Positions 13,171 to 21,244 are shown, counted from the first letter of the stretch. The stretch is DNA of 64,000 bases from Spongiactinospora rosea (GCF_003315795.1 NZ_QMEY01000001.1:310001-374000); one strand, 5' to 3'. The notes: generated from the sequence alone by a model not told the origin. Numbers and translations are program-made.

Positions 13171-13188
13171 GTCACGCTCCGGCGTGAC
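13171..13188. promoter_or_regulatory. Perfect palindrome GTCACGC-TCCG-GCGTGAC
   Basis: A 7-bp inverted repeat with a 4-nt spacer in a region with no gene, about 290 bp upstream of rho and 130 bp past the nitrilase terminator. May be an operator for a dimeric regulator of rho transcription, or a stem-loop. Confidence 0.35.
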
Positions 13189-13317
13189 CGTGTGGCCACG
13201 CTATGGAGCCTATGACGGCAAGGGTTCTCAGGGAGTGGACGGCCGGAGTAAAGCGAGTTGCAAGGTGTCCGGGGTGTGATGGGTCCCGCACACGAGAACG
13301 GCACTGGAGTGGCAACG

Positions 13318-13356
13318 GCCGTACGGCTCCCGTCGAGGGGGCGGGAGCCGTACGGC
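13318..13356 (-). terminator. Strong terminator hairpin behind the nitrilase gene
   Basis: A 15-bp perfect stem (GCCGTACGGCTCCCG / CGGGAGCCGTACGGC) with a 9-nt loop, starting 4 bp past the nitrilase stop codon. No T tract, as is common for actinobacterial intrinsic terminators. Confidence 0.8.
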
Positions 13357-13360
13357 GAGA

Positions 13361-14281
13361 TCACTCGGTGAAGTCGGCGCTGGTCAGGCGGCGGCGGTCG
13401 ACCTGGAGGCGGAAGACGTCCGGGCGGTTGTAGTGGCCCGCCGGGTCGAAGTTCTGCCGCTCACCGGCCAGGAACGCCGGATCGACGTCGGCGACCAGCA
13501 GGCGCTCCTCGCCGGAGACCGGCTCGATGATCCATCGTCCGTCCGGGCCCGCGATGGCCGAGCCGCCGTCGTAGCCGGAGGAGTGCGCGGCCAGCTCCTC
13601 CTTGAACGGGAACCCGGCCGGGACGTCGCCGTAATCGATGATCGCCCCGGCGGCCAGTGAGTAGACCCGGCCCTCTCTGGCGATGAAGCGGGTGATGTCG
13701 GAGGTCAGCCGGGTCGAGCCAGGCCAGACCGAGACGTGCACGCCGGTGCCCTGGGCGTAAAGGGACTGGCGGGCCAGTGGCATCCAGTTCTCCCAGCAGT
13801 TGAGCCCGCTCACCCGGACGCCGCCGACCTCGTGGGTACGCAGGCCGTGACCGTCGCCCGCGCCCCAGACCAGGCGCTCCTCGTAGGTGGGGACGAGCTT
13901 GCGGTGCACGCCGGCGATGCCGTGCTCGGGGGAGAGGGCGACCAGGGTGCAGTACACGGTGCCACCGGACCGCTCGGCGATCCCGAGGTAGGTGAAGACC
14001 TTGAGGTCACGTACGGCTTCGGCGACCACCTTGAGCTGGGGGCCGTCGATCTCGACGGCGGCGTCCAGGTACCAGGCGTACGCCTCCTTCTGGCGGGGGT
14101 CATCGAACGCCGCCCCACCGGTGAGGCTCAGCCAGTGGGGGTAGCCGGACAGAAAGGTCTCGGGAAAGGCCACCAGGTCGACGTTCTGGTCGGCGGCCCG
14201 CCGCAGGTACTCAAGGATCTTCTCCACCCCGGCACCGGGGTCAAGCCAGGGCGAACGGACCTGTGCCGCAGCAATACGCAT
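13361..14281 (-). CDS. Nitrilase / carbon-nitrogen hydrolase
   Basis: 306 residues from ATG 14281; the longer open frame upstream has no family similarity. The catalytic triad of the nitrilase superfamily is intact: E41 in FPETFLSGYP, K128 in HRKLVPTYEE and C162 in GLNCWENWM. The GYP after the Glu and CWEN around the Cys match true nitrilases rather than amidases, so it probably converts an organic nitrile to acid and ammonia in the cytoplasm. Monocistronic, with a strong terminator behind it, and divergent from the RiPP operon with about 390 bp between them. Confidence 0.9.
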   Translation of the reverse strand: MRIAAAQVRSPWLDPGAGVEKILEYLRRAADQNVDLVAFPETFLSGYPHWLSLTGGAAFDDPRQKEAYAWYLDAAVEIDGPQLKVVAEAVRDLKVFTYLGIAERSGGTVYCTLVALSPEHGIAGVHRKLVPTYEERLVWGAGDGHGLRTHEVGGVRVSGLNCWENWMPLARQSLYAQGTGVHVSVWPGSTRLTSDITRFIAREGRVYSLAAGAIIDYGDVPAGFPFKEELAAHSSGYDGGSAIAGPDGRWIIEPVSGEERLLVADVDPAFLAGERQNFDPAGHYNRPDVFRLQVDRRRLTSADFTE

Positions 14282-14674
14282 ATCCCGGACTCTAAGCCTC
14301 CGCCCAAGCCACACGCTACCGCGCCCCCAATGCCCCGCCTCCGGCGGAAAAACGCGCTCCCGCGCGCCCAATCGCCTTCGCTTCGCTCAGCCGTGTCTTT
14401 CAAAGCCGGGCTTCGCCCGGCCGCTTGCGCCGCCACCCCAGGGGTCTTCTCCGCCTCCCCGCCCCTGAAAAAGCGCAAAGCTAAGCAGGCGATGCACTAC
14501 TTCTTCGAGTACTCGCCCCGACAAAGGCCAAAAATGGTAATCGTCCACCAAAAGGTGGAGTCCAACCCGATACCACATCAACCGTGGAAAAATTCGGCTG
14601 TATTGGACAATGGCTGGCTCGCCATTCACCGCCAAGATACTCTCGCTGCATAAGCCCCCCTGCCGGAGGTCTCC
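14282..14674. other. Intergenic region between nitrilase and RiPP operon
   Basis: Contains a REP-like repeat (14366-14422) near the nitrilase side. The 14480-14660 part is clearly more AT-rich than its surroundings and probably holds the operon promoter. I see no convincing -35/-10 pair and no gene; a short frame at 14492-14653 lacks a ribosome binding site. Confidence 0.5.
14366..14422. repeat. REP-like interspersed repeat, copy R1
   Basis: Begins CCCAATCGCCTTCGCTTCG and ends in the perfect hairpin GCCGGGC-ttc-GCCCGGC (14405-14421). Nearly the same sequence occurs inverted at 41698-41753, and related copies lie at 60239-60582. Confidence 0.7.
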
Positions 14675-14956
14675 ATGCCCGCCAGACCCGTCATTGAGGC
14701 CGAGCGCGACCTGATCACCCACTCCCCGGACGGCGAATCGCGAGGCGCGATCTTCCGCGTCGGCGACATCTTCCCGATGGCCCCGATCGAGCACATCCTC
14801 TCCGCCCCCGCCACACCCCCCAGCTCCGCCAGGCCATGGGGCCTGCGCTTCCTGGTCGCCCCGATCAACGCGGGCAAGCACGAGGGAGGCAGCAACGAGA
14901 CCAGTAACACCAGTCTGGACGGAAACGGCGCCAATGAGGAAACGAGCAAGGACTAA
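14675..14956 (+). CDS. tgmA: Graspetide (ATP-grasp-modified RiPP) precursor peptide
   Basis: 93 residues, ATG preceded by GGAGG (14665-14669). The leader (1-53) is followed by RPWGLRFLV (residues 53-61), the hallmark motif of precursors of the ATP-grasp RiPP maturase system. The C-terminal tail (70-93) has no Cys and is very rich in Ser/Thr, Asn and Asp/Glu (GGSNETSNTS ... GANEETSKD), the residues joined into side-chain ester or amide links in graspetides. It is followed 9 bp later by the ATP-grasp ligase and then a PIMT-like methyltransferase. The core sequence is not one I recognise; ring connectivity is unknown. Confidence 0.85.
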   Translation: MPARPVIEAERDLITHSPDGESRGAIFRVGDIFPMAPIEHILSAPATPPSSARPWGLRFLVAPINAGKHEGGSNETSNTSLDGNGANEETSKD

Positions 14957-14965
14957 GGGAAGTCA

Positions 14966-15955
14966 GTGGCGCACACCGTCCTGATGATCACCGACGAATC
15001 CGACACCGTCGCGGAGCGCGTCGCGGTGGAACTGATCGAACGGGGAGTACCCGTCTTCGCCATCAACACCGCCGACTTCCCCACCAAGATCTCGATGTCC
15101 GCCTTCATCGAAACCGGGAGCGGCGGGTGGAGAGGCATCGTCAGCACCGCGCACGGAGAGCTGGATCTGGCCCGCGTGGGCGCGATCTACTGGCGCCGGC
15201 CCACGCGGTTTCGGATGGATGAGCGCATGTCCGCCCCGGAACGCGTCTTCGCGTACGGCGAGGCCCGGCGCGGATTCGGCGGGGTCCTTACCGCGTTGCG
15301 GCAGAGCGGGGCGCTGTGGGTGAACGATCCGATGGCCGCGGCGCGGGCGGAGTACAAGCCGGTCCAGCTCGCCGAGGCCGCCCGTGTCGGGCTCGACATC
15401 CCCAGGACCATCATCACCTCACAACCCCGCGCCGCCCACGCGTGGGCGAAGAACCTGGGCGCTCCCATCATCTACAAGCCGTTGGGCGGCATCTGGCATG
15501 CGGATGAGGGCCAGGTACGGGTCCTGTACACCACACCGGTCACGGACCTGAACGATTTGCTGGACCCTGCCGTGGCGCACACGGCGCAGATGTACCAAGA
15601 GCGGATCCACAAGGCGTGCGAGGCCCGGGCGATCGTCATCGGTGACACGGTACTCGCCGTACGAATCGACGCCGGCAGCGAGCAGGGCAGGATCGACTGG
15701 CGCAGCGACTACGATTCGCTGGTCTACAAAAGAATCGAGCTTCCCGGCGAACTGCGTGATCGCCTGGTGGAATTGCACCGGCGGCTGCATCTGGTTTATG
15801 GAGCCGTTGACCTGGCCTGCGACACCAATGGCCGCTGGCACTTCCTTGAGACGAACCAATCAGGGGAGTGGGGATGGCTGAACCTGAAGACGGGGCTGCC
15901 CGTGGCCGGGGCCTTGGCCGACGTGTTGCGGAAGGGGCCGGAATGGGCGAGGTGA
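14966..15955 (+). CDS. tgmB: ATP-grasp RiPP maturase (graspetide macrocyclase)
   Basis: 329 residues, GTG start with AAGGGA upstream. An N-terminal pre-ATP-grasp domain (TVLMITDESDTVAERVAVEL) is followed by ATP-grasp subdomains, with an ATP-contact lysine in PIIYKPLGG and a metal-binding end in LACDTNGRWHFLETNQSGEW. Members bind the precursor leader and activate Asp/Glu side chains as acyl phosphates to form ester or amide crosslinks to Ser/Thr or Lys. It sits between its precursor and the methyltransferase gene, and its stop overlaps the latter by 13 bp. Length is normal for the family. Confidence 0.92.
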   Translation: MAHTVLMITDESDTVAERVAVELIERGVPVFAINTADFPTKISMSAFIETGSGGWRGIVSTAHGELDLARVGAIYWRRPTRFRMDERMSAPERVFAYGEARRGFGGVLTALRQSGALWVNDPMAAARAEYKPVQLAEAARVGLDIPRTIITSQPRAAHAWAKNLGAPIIYKPLGGIWHADEGQVRVLYTTPVTDLNDLLDPAVAHTAQMYQERIHKACEARAIVIGDTVLAVRIDAGSEQGRIDWRSDYDSLVYKRIELPGELRDRLVELHRRLHLVYGAVDLACDTNGRWHFLETNQSGEWGWLNLKTGLPVAGALADVLRKGPEWAR

Positions 15956-17133
15956 CCCCGCCGGAGGGGCGAAGCGCCGGAGAGTTCGCCGGGCGGCTGG
16001 CCGACGTACTGCGTGGGCAGGGTGACCTGACCGATCCGGAATGGGCGCGCTCCCTTCATGAGGTACCGCGTCATCTGTTCACTCCCGCCACCGCGTGGGC
16101 GGTGCCCGATCGCCATGGCGAACGGGGCGGCCGGATCGATGTGATCGGCGATCCTGCCGCCTGGTGGCGAGCGGTCTACTCCGAGTCCTCCATCGTCCTT
16201 CAGGAAGCCGATGGAGCCGGGGATCCGGCTTCCGGCCAGGGGCGTTTCACCTCCTCGCTTTCGGCGCCGGGAATGGTGTTCTCCTTTCTCGAATTGCTGG
16301 ACCCTCGCCCCGCTGATCGCATTCTGGAGATCGGCACGGGATCGGGCTGGACGGCCGCATTGCTGGCCTGGCGGGCCGGACCGCAGGGCATCACGTCCAT
16401 TGAGGTGGACCCGCAGATCGCGGCGCAGGCCGCGGCCAACCTGCGCGCGGCCGGGTGGGCCCCGCATCTGATCGTCGGCGACGGCGTCAAGGGCTGCCCG
16501 GAACGGGCGCCGTTCGACCGGGTGCACGTCACCGCGGGGGTGTCCGACATCCCGCCCGCCTGGATCGAGCAGACCAGGCCGGGCGGCGTCATCGTGTTGC
16601 CCTGGCACACGAGCGGGCGGACGGGGCTGGGGCATCGGCTTCGGCTCACCGTCCTGGACGGCGGTACCGCGCTCGGGTCCTTCCACGGTCCGGCCCGCTA
16701 CATGATGCTGCGCGACCAGCGGTGCAACGCCCGCTGGAACAGCCACCACCATGAGGCGGCCACCCACTCCACGACCCGGCTCGACCCGCGCAAGATCGTG
16801 GCCGCCGAGCGGGTGGTGTCCCTGATGTGCGCGGCGCCGGCTCCCCGGGTCGGCTGGTACGAGGCGAGCGGGCCTGATGGCACCTCGCTTCTGCTGTACG
16901 AACTCGATGACGCCGAGGGGGCGTGGGCGGCATGTGATCAGGAGCCGGGGGTCGATGAGTATCAGGTCGTTCAGTATGGGGAGCGTCGGCTCTGGGATGA
17001 GGTGGCGGGGGCCTACCTTCGCTGGGTGGGGCTCGGGGGTCCGGCGTATGAGCGGTTCGGGGTGACCGTCGCTTCGCGGGGGGTCGAGATCTGGGTGGAC
17101 GCGCCCTCGAACGTGATCACGCGTCCGGTGTAG
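15943..17133 (+). CDS. tgmC: PIMT-like O-methyltransferase of the graspetide operon
   Basis: 396 residues from ATG 15943 (GGAAGGGG just upstream); overlaps tgmB by 13 bp. Protein-L-isoaspartate methyltransferase-like SAM domain: TSSLSAPGMV (103-112) and motif I EIGTGSGWTAALLA (129-142). A C-terminal extension of about 170 residues is typical of the RiPP-associated branch. In fuscimiditide-type pathways such an enzyme methylates an Asp side chain of the crosslinked peptide, giving an aspartimide. The same role is likely here by position and architecture. The N-terminal choice is uncertain (ATG 15868 is also in frame). Confidence 0.9.
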   Translation: MGEVTPPEGRSAGEFAGRLADVLRGQGDLTDPEWARSLHEVPRHLFTPATAWAVPDRHGERGGRIDVIGDPAAWWRAVYSESSIVLQEADGAGDPASGQGRFTSSLSAPGMVFSFLELLDPRPADRILEIGTGSGWTAALLAWRAGPQGITSIEVDPQIAAQAAANLRAAGWAPHLIVGDGVKGCPERAPFDRVHVTAGVSDIPPAWIEQTRPGGVIVLPWHTSGRTGLGHRLRLTVLDGGTALGSFHGPARYMMLRDQRCNARWNSHHHEAATHSTTRLDPRKIVAAERVVSLMCAAPAPRVGWYEASGPDGTSLLLYELDDAEGAWAACDQEPGVDEYQVVQYGERRLWDEVAGAYLRWVGLGGPAYERFGVTVASRGVEIWVDAPSNVITRPV

Positions 17134-17176
17134 GACACGGGCTTGACCTCGGCAAGGGCATCGTGTCTCTATCTTT

Positions 17177-17199
17177 CTGTTAGGAAGCTTTCCTAACAG
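17177..17199. promoter_or_regulatory. Palindrome CTGTTAGGAA-gct-TTCCTAACAG upstream of secreted gene 1
   Basis: Perfect 10-bp inverted repeat with a 3-nt spacer, 57 bp before the first secreted-protein gene. The same element precedes the second gene (17704-17726). Likely an operator for a dimeric regulator; the regulator is not identified. Confidence 0.7.
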
Positions 17200-17255
17200 T
17201 TAGACGCATCGGGGTACCCGCCCACGACCCGCCACACCGCTGGAGGCCAGCGAAA

Positions 17256-17579
17256 ATGCACATCCGCAAGCGCGTCGCCGCCCTGTCCGCGACCTTACTC
17301 ACCGCCGCCGCACTGATCGCCACCGCCACCCCCGCGCATGCCGCGCCCGCCAACTGCATCGGCGGGACGAAGGATCATGTCGGCACAAGTGGAACTGCCT
17401 GGTACATCTGCACCGGCGGCACTGGCGGGTACGCCTTCAAGTACCGCGTCAAGCACCAGAACCCGCAGGCCGACACCTGGCTCTACGGCTACCAGACCGC
17501 CTGCGTGCCCGTCCCGCAGTGGCTCGAATTCCGATACACCTGGGGTCAAAGGGAGGTCACAGGGGTCGCCTTCTGTTAA
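17256..17579 (+). CDS. Secreted 4-Cys protein, tandem copy 1
   Basis: 107 residues, ATG behind CTGGAGGCCAGCGAAA. Sec signal peptide (MHIRKRVAAL ... ATPAHA) with likely cleavage after AHA at about residue 29, leaving a mature domain of about 78 residues. It has four cysteines (in NCIGG, WYICTGG, ACVPVP and a C-terminal Cys), probably two disulfides, and the motifs WYIC and QWLEFRYTWGQREV. Paralogous to the next two genes. No family recognised; a small extracellular domain (inhibitor, toxin or surface protein) is possible but unproven. Confidence 0.85.
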   Translation: MHIRKRVAALSATLLTAAALIATATPAHAAPANCIGGTKDHVGTSGTAWYICTGGTGGYAFKYRVKHQNPQADTWLYGYQTACVPVPQWLEFRYTWGQREVTGVAFC

Positions 17580-17703
17580 CGCATGATCGGTGATCCGTTC
17601 CCGCCGGCGGCCACCGCCGTCGGCGGGTACGTCTCGCGCGCCGAGCCGTCCGGTGTTGGACGCGAATTCGACCTTGACGTGGCACCTGGCCTCTTTATCT
17701 TTT

Positions 17704-17726
17704 CTGTTAGGAAGCTTTCCTAAGAG
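17704..17726. promoter_or_regulatory. Palindrome upstream of secreted gene 2
   Basis: CTGTTAGGAA-gct-TTCCTAAGAG, identical to the 17177 copy except for one base in the right arm. Lies 55 bp before the second secreted-protein gene, so palindrome and gene were duplicated together as a unit of about 527 bp. Confidence 0.7.
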
Positions 17727-17781
17727 TGCAAGCAATCTGGGTACCCGTCCACGGTCCGCCGCCCCGCTGGAGGCCAGCGAA

Positions 17782-18102
17782 ATGCACATGAGAAAGCGCG
17801 TCGCCGCTCTGTCCGCGGCGTTACTCACCGCCACCACTCTGATCGCCACCGCCACCCCCGCCCACGCCACCCCCACCGACTGCAGGGGCGGCACCCGGGA
17901 CCACGTCGGGCTGAGCGGGGTCGCCTGGTACATCTGCACCGGTGGTACCGGCGGATACAGGTTCAGCTACCGCCAGAAGCACCCCCACCCCGAGATCGAC
18001 TACTGGTACTTCCGGCAGACCGACTGCGTGCCCGTCCCGCAGTGGCTCGAATTCTCCTACACCTGGGGCCAGAAAGAAGTGATCGACGTCGTCTTCTGCT
18101 GA
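17782..18102 (+). CDS. Secreted 4-Cys protein, tandem copy 2
   Basis: 106 residues from ATG 17782, again behind CTGGAGGCCAGCGAA. Signal peptide MHMRKRVAAL ... ATPAHA; the mature part keeps all four cysteines, WYICTGGTGGY and QWLEFSYTWGQKEV. Closer to copy 1 than to copy 3. The longer upstream frame was rejected because the signal peptide begins at this ATG. Confidence 0.85.
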   Translation: MHMRKRVAALSAALLTATTLIATATPAHATPTDCRGGTRDHVGLSGVAWYICTGGTGGYRFSYRQKHPHPEIDYWYFRQTDCVPVPQWLEFSYTWGQKEVIDVVFC

Positions 18103-18110
18103 TCCCGGCC

Positions 18111-18138
18111 CGGCGATTCATTCCCGGCGATTCATTCC
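18111..18138. repeat. Two perfect tandem copies of a 14-mer before secreted gene 3
   Basis: CGGCGATTCATTCC twice head to tail. It occupies the place of the palindrome seen before copies 1 and 2, so copy 3 has no such operator and probably relies on read-through or a different promoter. Confidence 0.7.
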
Positions 18139-18173
18139 CGTCCACGTTCCACCCATCGCTGGAGGTCAGCGAA

Positions 18174-18500
18174 ATGCACATGAGAAAACGCATCGCCGCT
18201 CTGTCCGCGGCGTTACTCGCCGCCACCACACTGGTCGTCACCGCCACCCCCGCCCAGGCCGCGCCGAGCAACTGCCGGTCCGGGAAGGAGCACCACGGCG
18301 GGGGGCCGAGCGGAACCTTCTGGTACATCTGCCTCTCCGGTGACGGCGGGTACTACTTCAAGTACCGCGTCAAGCACCCGAACCCACAGGTGGACGAGTG
18401 GAGGTACGGCTACCAGACCGAGTGCGCGCCCGTCCTGACCTGGCTTGAGTTCTACTACACCATCGGCCAGCGGGAGATCACGGAGATCGCCTACTGCTGA
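18174..18500 (+). CDS. Secreted 4-Cys protein, tandem copy 3
   Basis: 108 residues from ATG 18174 (GGAGGTCAGCGAA upstream). Signal peptide MHMRKRIAAL ... ATPAQA, then the same domain with conserved Cys residues and C-terminal Cys, but more divergent (SGKEHHGGGPSGTFWYICLS, YYTIGQREITEIAYC). The spacing of 71 bp from copy 2 without a palindrome suggests cotranscription with it. Confidence 0.83.
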   Translation: MHMRKRIAALSAALLAATTLVVTATPAQAAPSNCRSGKEHHGGGPSGTFWYICLSGDGGYYFKYRVKHPNPQVDEWRYGYQTECAPVLTWLEFYYTIGQREITEIAYC

Positions 18501-18521
18501 CATTCCCACCCGGGAAAACGA

Positions 18522-21077
18522 TCAAAGCCGGGTCCGCGACCTCCAGTAGGCGAGGCGGTCGCGGACCCGGCGGGTCAGGGCGGCCTCGGGGCCGAAGACG
18601 CGTTCCATGTCCGTGAGCAGCGCCGCGTACCCGCTCGCCGCGGCGTGCGGGTCGCCGGCCTCGCCGGTCCAGCGGGCCACGTACTCGCGGACGACGAGCG
18701 TGTCGAAATGGTCCGGAGCGAAACGCCGGACCCGTACCGCCAGCACCGCCTCGCTCTGGTCGCGGGCCGCGACAGGGTCGCCCGCCTCGCCCGTCCAGTG
18801 GGCCAGGAAGATGCGGGCGACCAGCGCCACGTGGGACTCCGGGCCGGAGATCCGCTCACAGTCGGGGACCAGCGCCGCGTAAAGGTCGCGGGCGCCCGCC
18901 GGATCGCCCGCCTCGCCCACCCGGAACGCCAGGTTGGAACGGGCCCACAGCGTGTCGGGGTGGTCGGGGCCGGAGACGCGTTCATGGGCGCTGAGCAGGC
19001 TCATGCACGCCTTGAGCGCGGCCTCGGCGGCGCCGCTCTCCCCGAGGAACCGCGCGTACTGGTCGCGCGCGCTCAAAGTGTCGGGGTGTTCGGCGCCCCA
19101 GATCCGTTCCATCCGCGGCAAGAACTCCTCATAACGCACCCGCGCCGCCTCCGCGTCGCCCGCCTGGCCGGTCCAGAACGCGATCTGGTGGGCCAGCCGG
19201 ATCGTGTCGCGGTCGTCCGGGCCGGAGATCCGCTCCCGCAGCGGCAGCAGTTCCAGCGCCCGATCGCGGGCGATGCCGGGGGAGCCGGACTGGCCGATCT
19301 GCTCCGCGTGGGCCTCGGCCAGCCAGAGCGTGTCGGGATGTTCCCCGCCGGAGACGCGTTCCCGGATCGGCAGCAGCGCGGCGAGCAGGTCGCGGGCCGT
19401 GGCGGGGTCGCCCGCCTGGCCGATCCGCACCGCGCGCAGCGCGGCGGCGGTGAGCGTGTCGGGATGCTCTGGCCCGAGACGGCCCAGTATGTCGGCGTGG
19501 ATCTCGCCCTGGACCCTCGCGGCCGTCCGGTAGTCGCCGCCCGCCGCCAGGTAGTCCACGATCTCGCGCATCCCCGGGGCCGATGGTTCCAGCGCCACAT
19601 GCGCGTGCGGGACGAGCCGCGCGTACAGCGGCCAGTTGGCCACGAGATCGGGACGTCCGGGCAGGGCGTCCTCGATCAGCGCGGCGGCGGCCGCGCGCCA
19701 CGCCTCCCGCGCCGCGGGGGACATCCGGTCGGCGGTGACGGCCTGGACGAGCCGGTGCACCGACAGTACGCCGGGCTCGGGGCTGGCGACCAGCGAGTAC
19801 CTGCGCAGCTCGGCGACGGCCTCGGCGATCCTGATCGGGTCGCCGGCGAGCCCGGTCAGGCCGAGCGAGTCCGGCAGGGACGTCCGTCGCCCGGCGAGAA
19901 GGGTCCGGATCGGTACGTCGTCGGGGGCCAGCCGGGACAGCAGGCGCAGCAGCGCGATGGCGTCGGGGGCGTCGCGCTCAAGGCGCTGGAAGGCGAGCGT
20001 CCACGTCGAGGCCACCGAACCGGCGTAGTCGTAGGGCTCACCCCGTTCCAGCAGTACGTCGCGCCGGGCGCGCAGCCCGTCCAGGTACTCGGCCAGCGAC
20101 AGTCCCGCCGTGCTGATGAACGCCCCGGCCTGCTCCAGCGCGAGCGGCAGCGCGCCCAGCTCGGTCGCGACGGCGGCGGCGGCGACGCCGTCGTCCTGTC
20201 CAGTGCGGTCCAGCAGAAAGCGGGCCGCCGCAGAAATGTCCGGGGGCGTCACCTCGATGCCCAGCGCCAGCGGCCAGTGCGCCGACCGGGACGTGATCAG
20301 CAGCTTGCCCGGCCCGGCCGCGGGCAGCCACCCTCGGATCGCGGTGTGGTCGGTGACGTTGTCCAGTACCAGCAGCCAGGGCCGGTCGGCCTCGGCGAGC
20401 GCGGTGTGCACTTGGGCGACAGGCCCGCCGCCGTCGTCGGCCAGCCGCAGCCGTACGGCCAGCGCCGCGAACCCGCCCGCCAGCGCGGTGTGGTCCTCGG
20501 CGGCGAAGTGCCAGATCAGCCCGTGCCCGGACCGGACCCGATGCGCGAACTCCACCGCCAGGCTCGTCTTGCCGATCCCGCCGAGGCCGTGCAGGACGAT
20601 CTGGACGGGCGTGTCCGACGGCTCGGCGAAGGCGTGGTGCAGCCGGGTCAGCAGCGCCGCCCGCCCGGCGAGCCGCAGCGGCCGGGGCTTCAGCCCGAAG
20701 ACGCCGGACCTCCGGACGCCCCCGCCGGTGTCCGCCGTCGCCCGCCTTCCGCGCGCCTGTCGCAGGAGCCGCGCCCAACCGGGTTCGTCCAGCAGTTCGC
20801 CGACCTGGTGCCCGCGCCGGGCGCGTCCGCGGGCGTGCTCGGTCAGGACCCTGACCAGGGTGAGGAAGGCCGCTTCCGCGCCGGGCAGGTGGTCGCCGTT
20901 CTGCCAGGCGCTGATCTGCCGGAAGGTCACCGTCCACGAGGCGTCCCTGGGACGCCTGGCCATCGTCCTGGCCGCGGCGCGTTCGAGCGTCAGGCCCGAC
21001 TCCTGTACCAGTGCCGCAAGCCGTACCGCGAACTCGCCGCCGCGCCGCCCGTCGCCCACCGCGACACCCCCCACCAA
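18522..21077 (-). CDS. STAND NTPase with N-terminal HTH-like region and C-terminal TPR repeats
   Basis: 851 residues. The N-terminus (about 15-110) resembles an XRE-like domain common in actinobacterial signalling ATPases. An NB-ARC-type NTPase follows, with P-loop GLGGIGKTSLA, Walker B LLVLDNVTD, sensor LLITSRS and GALPLALEQAG. The C-terminal half is a run of kinesin-light-chain-like TPR repeats, each with a variant of GPEHPDTL. Such proteins oligomerise on ligand sensing; roles range from regulation to phage defence and none is shown here. TTG 21077 or GTG 21074 may be the start. It converges on the secreted trio. Confidence 0.87.
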   Translation of the reverse strand: MVGGVAVGDGRRGGEFAVRLAALVQESGLTLERAAARTMARRPRDASWTVTFRQISAWQNGDHLPGAEAAFLTLVRVLTEHARGRARRGHQVGELLDEPGWARLLRQARGRRATADTGGGVRRSGVFGLKPRPLRLAGRAALLTRLHHAFAEPSDTPVQIVLHGLGGIGKTSLAVEFAHRVRSGHGLIWHFAAEDHTALAGGFAALAVRLRLADDGGGPVAQVHTALAEADRPWLLVLDNVTDHTAIRGWLPAAGPGKLLITSRSAHWPLALGIEVTPPDISAAARFLLDRTGQDDGVAAAAVATELGALPLALEQAGAFISTAGLSLAEYLDGLRARRDVLLERGEPYDYAGSVASTWTLAFQRLERDAPDAIALLRLLSRLAPDDVPIRTLLAGRRTSLPDSLGLTGLAGDPIRIAEAVAELRRYSLVASPEPGVLSVHRLVQAVTADRMSPAAREAWRAAAAALIEDALPGRPDLVANWPLYARLVPHAHVALEPSAPGMREIVDYLAAGGDYRTAARVQGEIHADILGRLGPEHPDTLTAAALRAVRIGQAGDPATARDLLAALLPIRERVSGGEHPDTLWLAEAHAEQIGQSGSPGIARDRALELLPLRERISGPDDRDTIRLAHQIAFWTGQAGDAEAARVRYEEFLPRMERIWGAEHPDTLSARDQYARFLGESGAAEAALKACMSLLSAHERVSGPDHPDTLWARSNLAFRVGEAGDPAGARDLYAALVPDCERISGPESHVALVARIFLAHWTGEAGDPVAARDQSEAVLAVRVRRFAPDHFDTLVVREYVARWTGEAGDPHAAASGYAALLTDMERVFGPEAALTRRVRDRLAYWRSRTRL

Positions 21078-21244
21078 CGGGTGCAGGTTCCGGACCGGAC
21101 CAGACCGGAGAACTCAACCTAACGCCCCCACCGGCCACGCGGCCCCTCCGTACGCGAGCCGGCATATGTCCCGTAGGCCCAGCCGTGGCCCGATTGGTGT
21201 CCCGCGCGGCATTCGCCCTGCGGGAGAACGTCAGGAGGACCCGC

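Larger units (their letters stand above)
12880..13317. other. Leader and intergenic region upstream of rho
   Basis: No convincing gene. On the minus strand this is the rho leader. It holds a perfect hairpin CCCGCC-ctcagc-GGCGGG (12953-12970), about 75 nt before the start, and a perfect palindrome (13171-13188). Open frames here are Pro/Ser/Arg-rich and lack ribosome binding sites. The hairpin may act in autoregulatory attenuation, as known for rho leaders in other bacteria (inference). Confidence 0.5.

Noticed and set aside
13029..13364. 111-codon minus-strand frame between rho and the nitrilase terminator
   Set aside because: It runs through the strong terminator stem and reads Pro/Ser/Arg-rich; no start signal.
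14492..14653. 53-codon plus-strand frame just before the RiPP precursor
   Set aside because: No ribosome binding site. It lies in the AT-rich stretch most likely to be the operon promoter, and it lacks a RiPP-like leader or core.
18111..18138. The double 14-mer as the start of a CRISPR-like array
   Set aside because: Only two units with no spacer between them; a simple tandem duplication.
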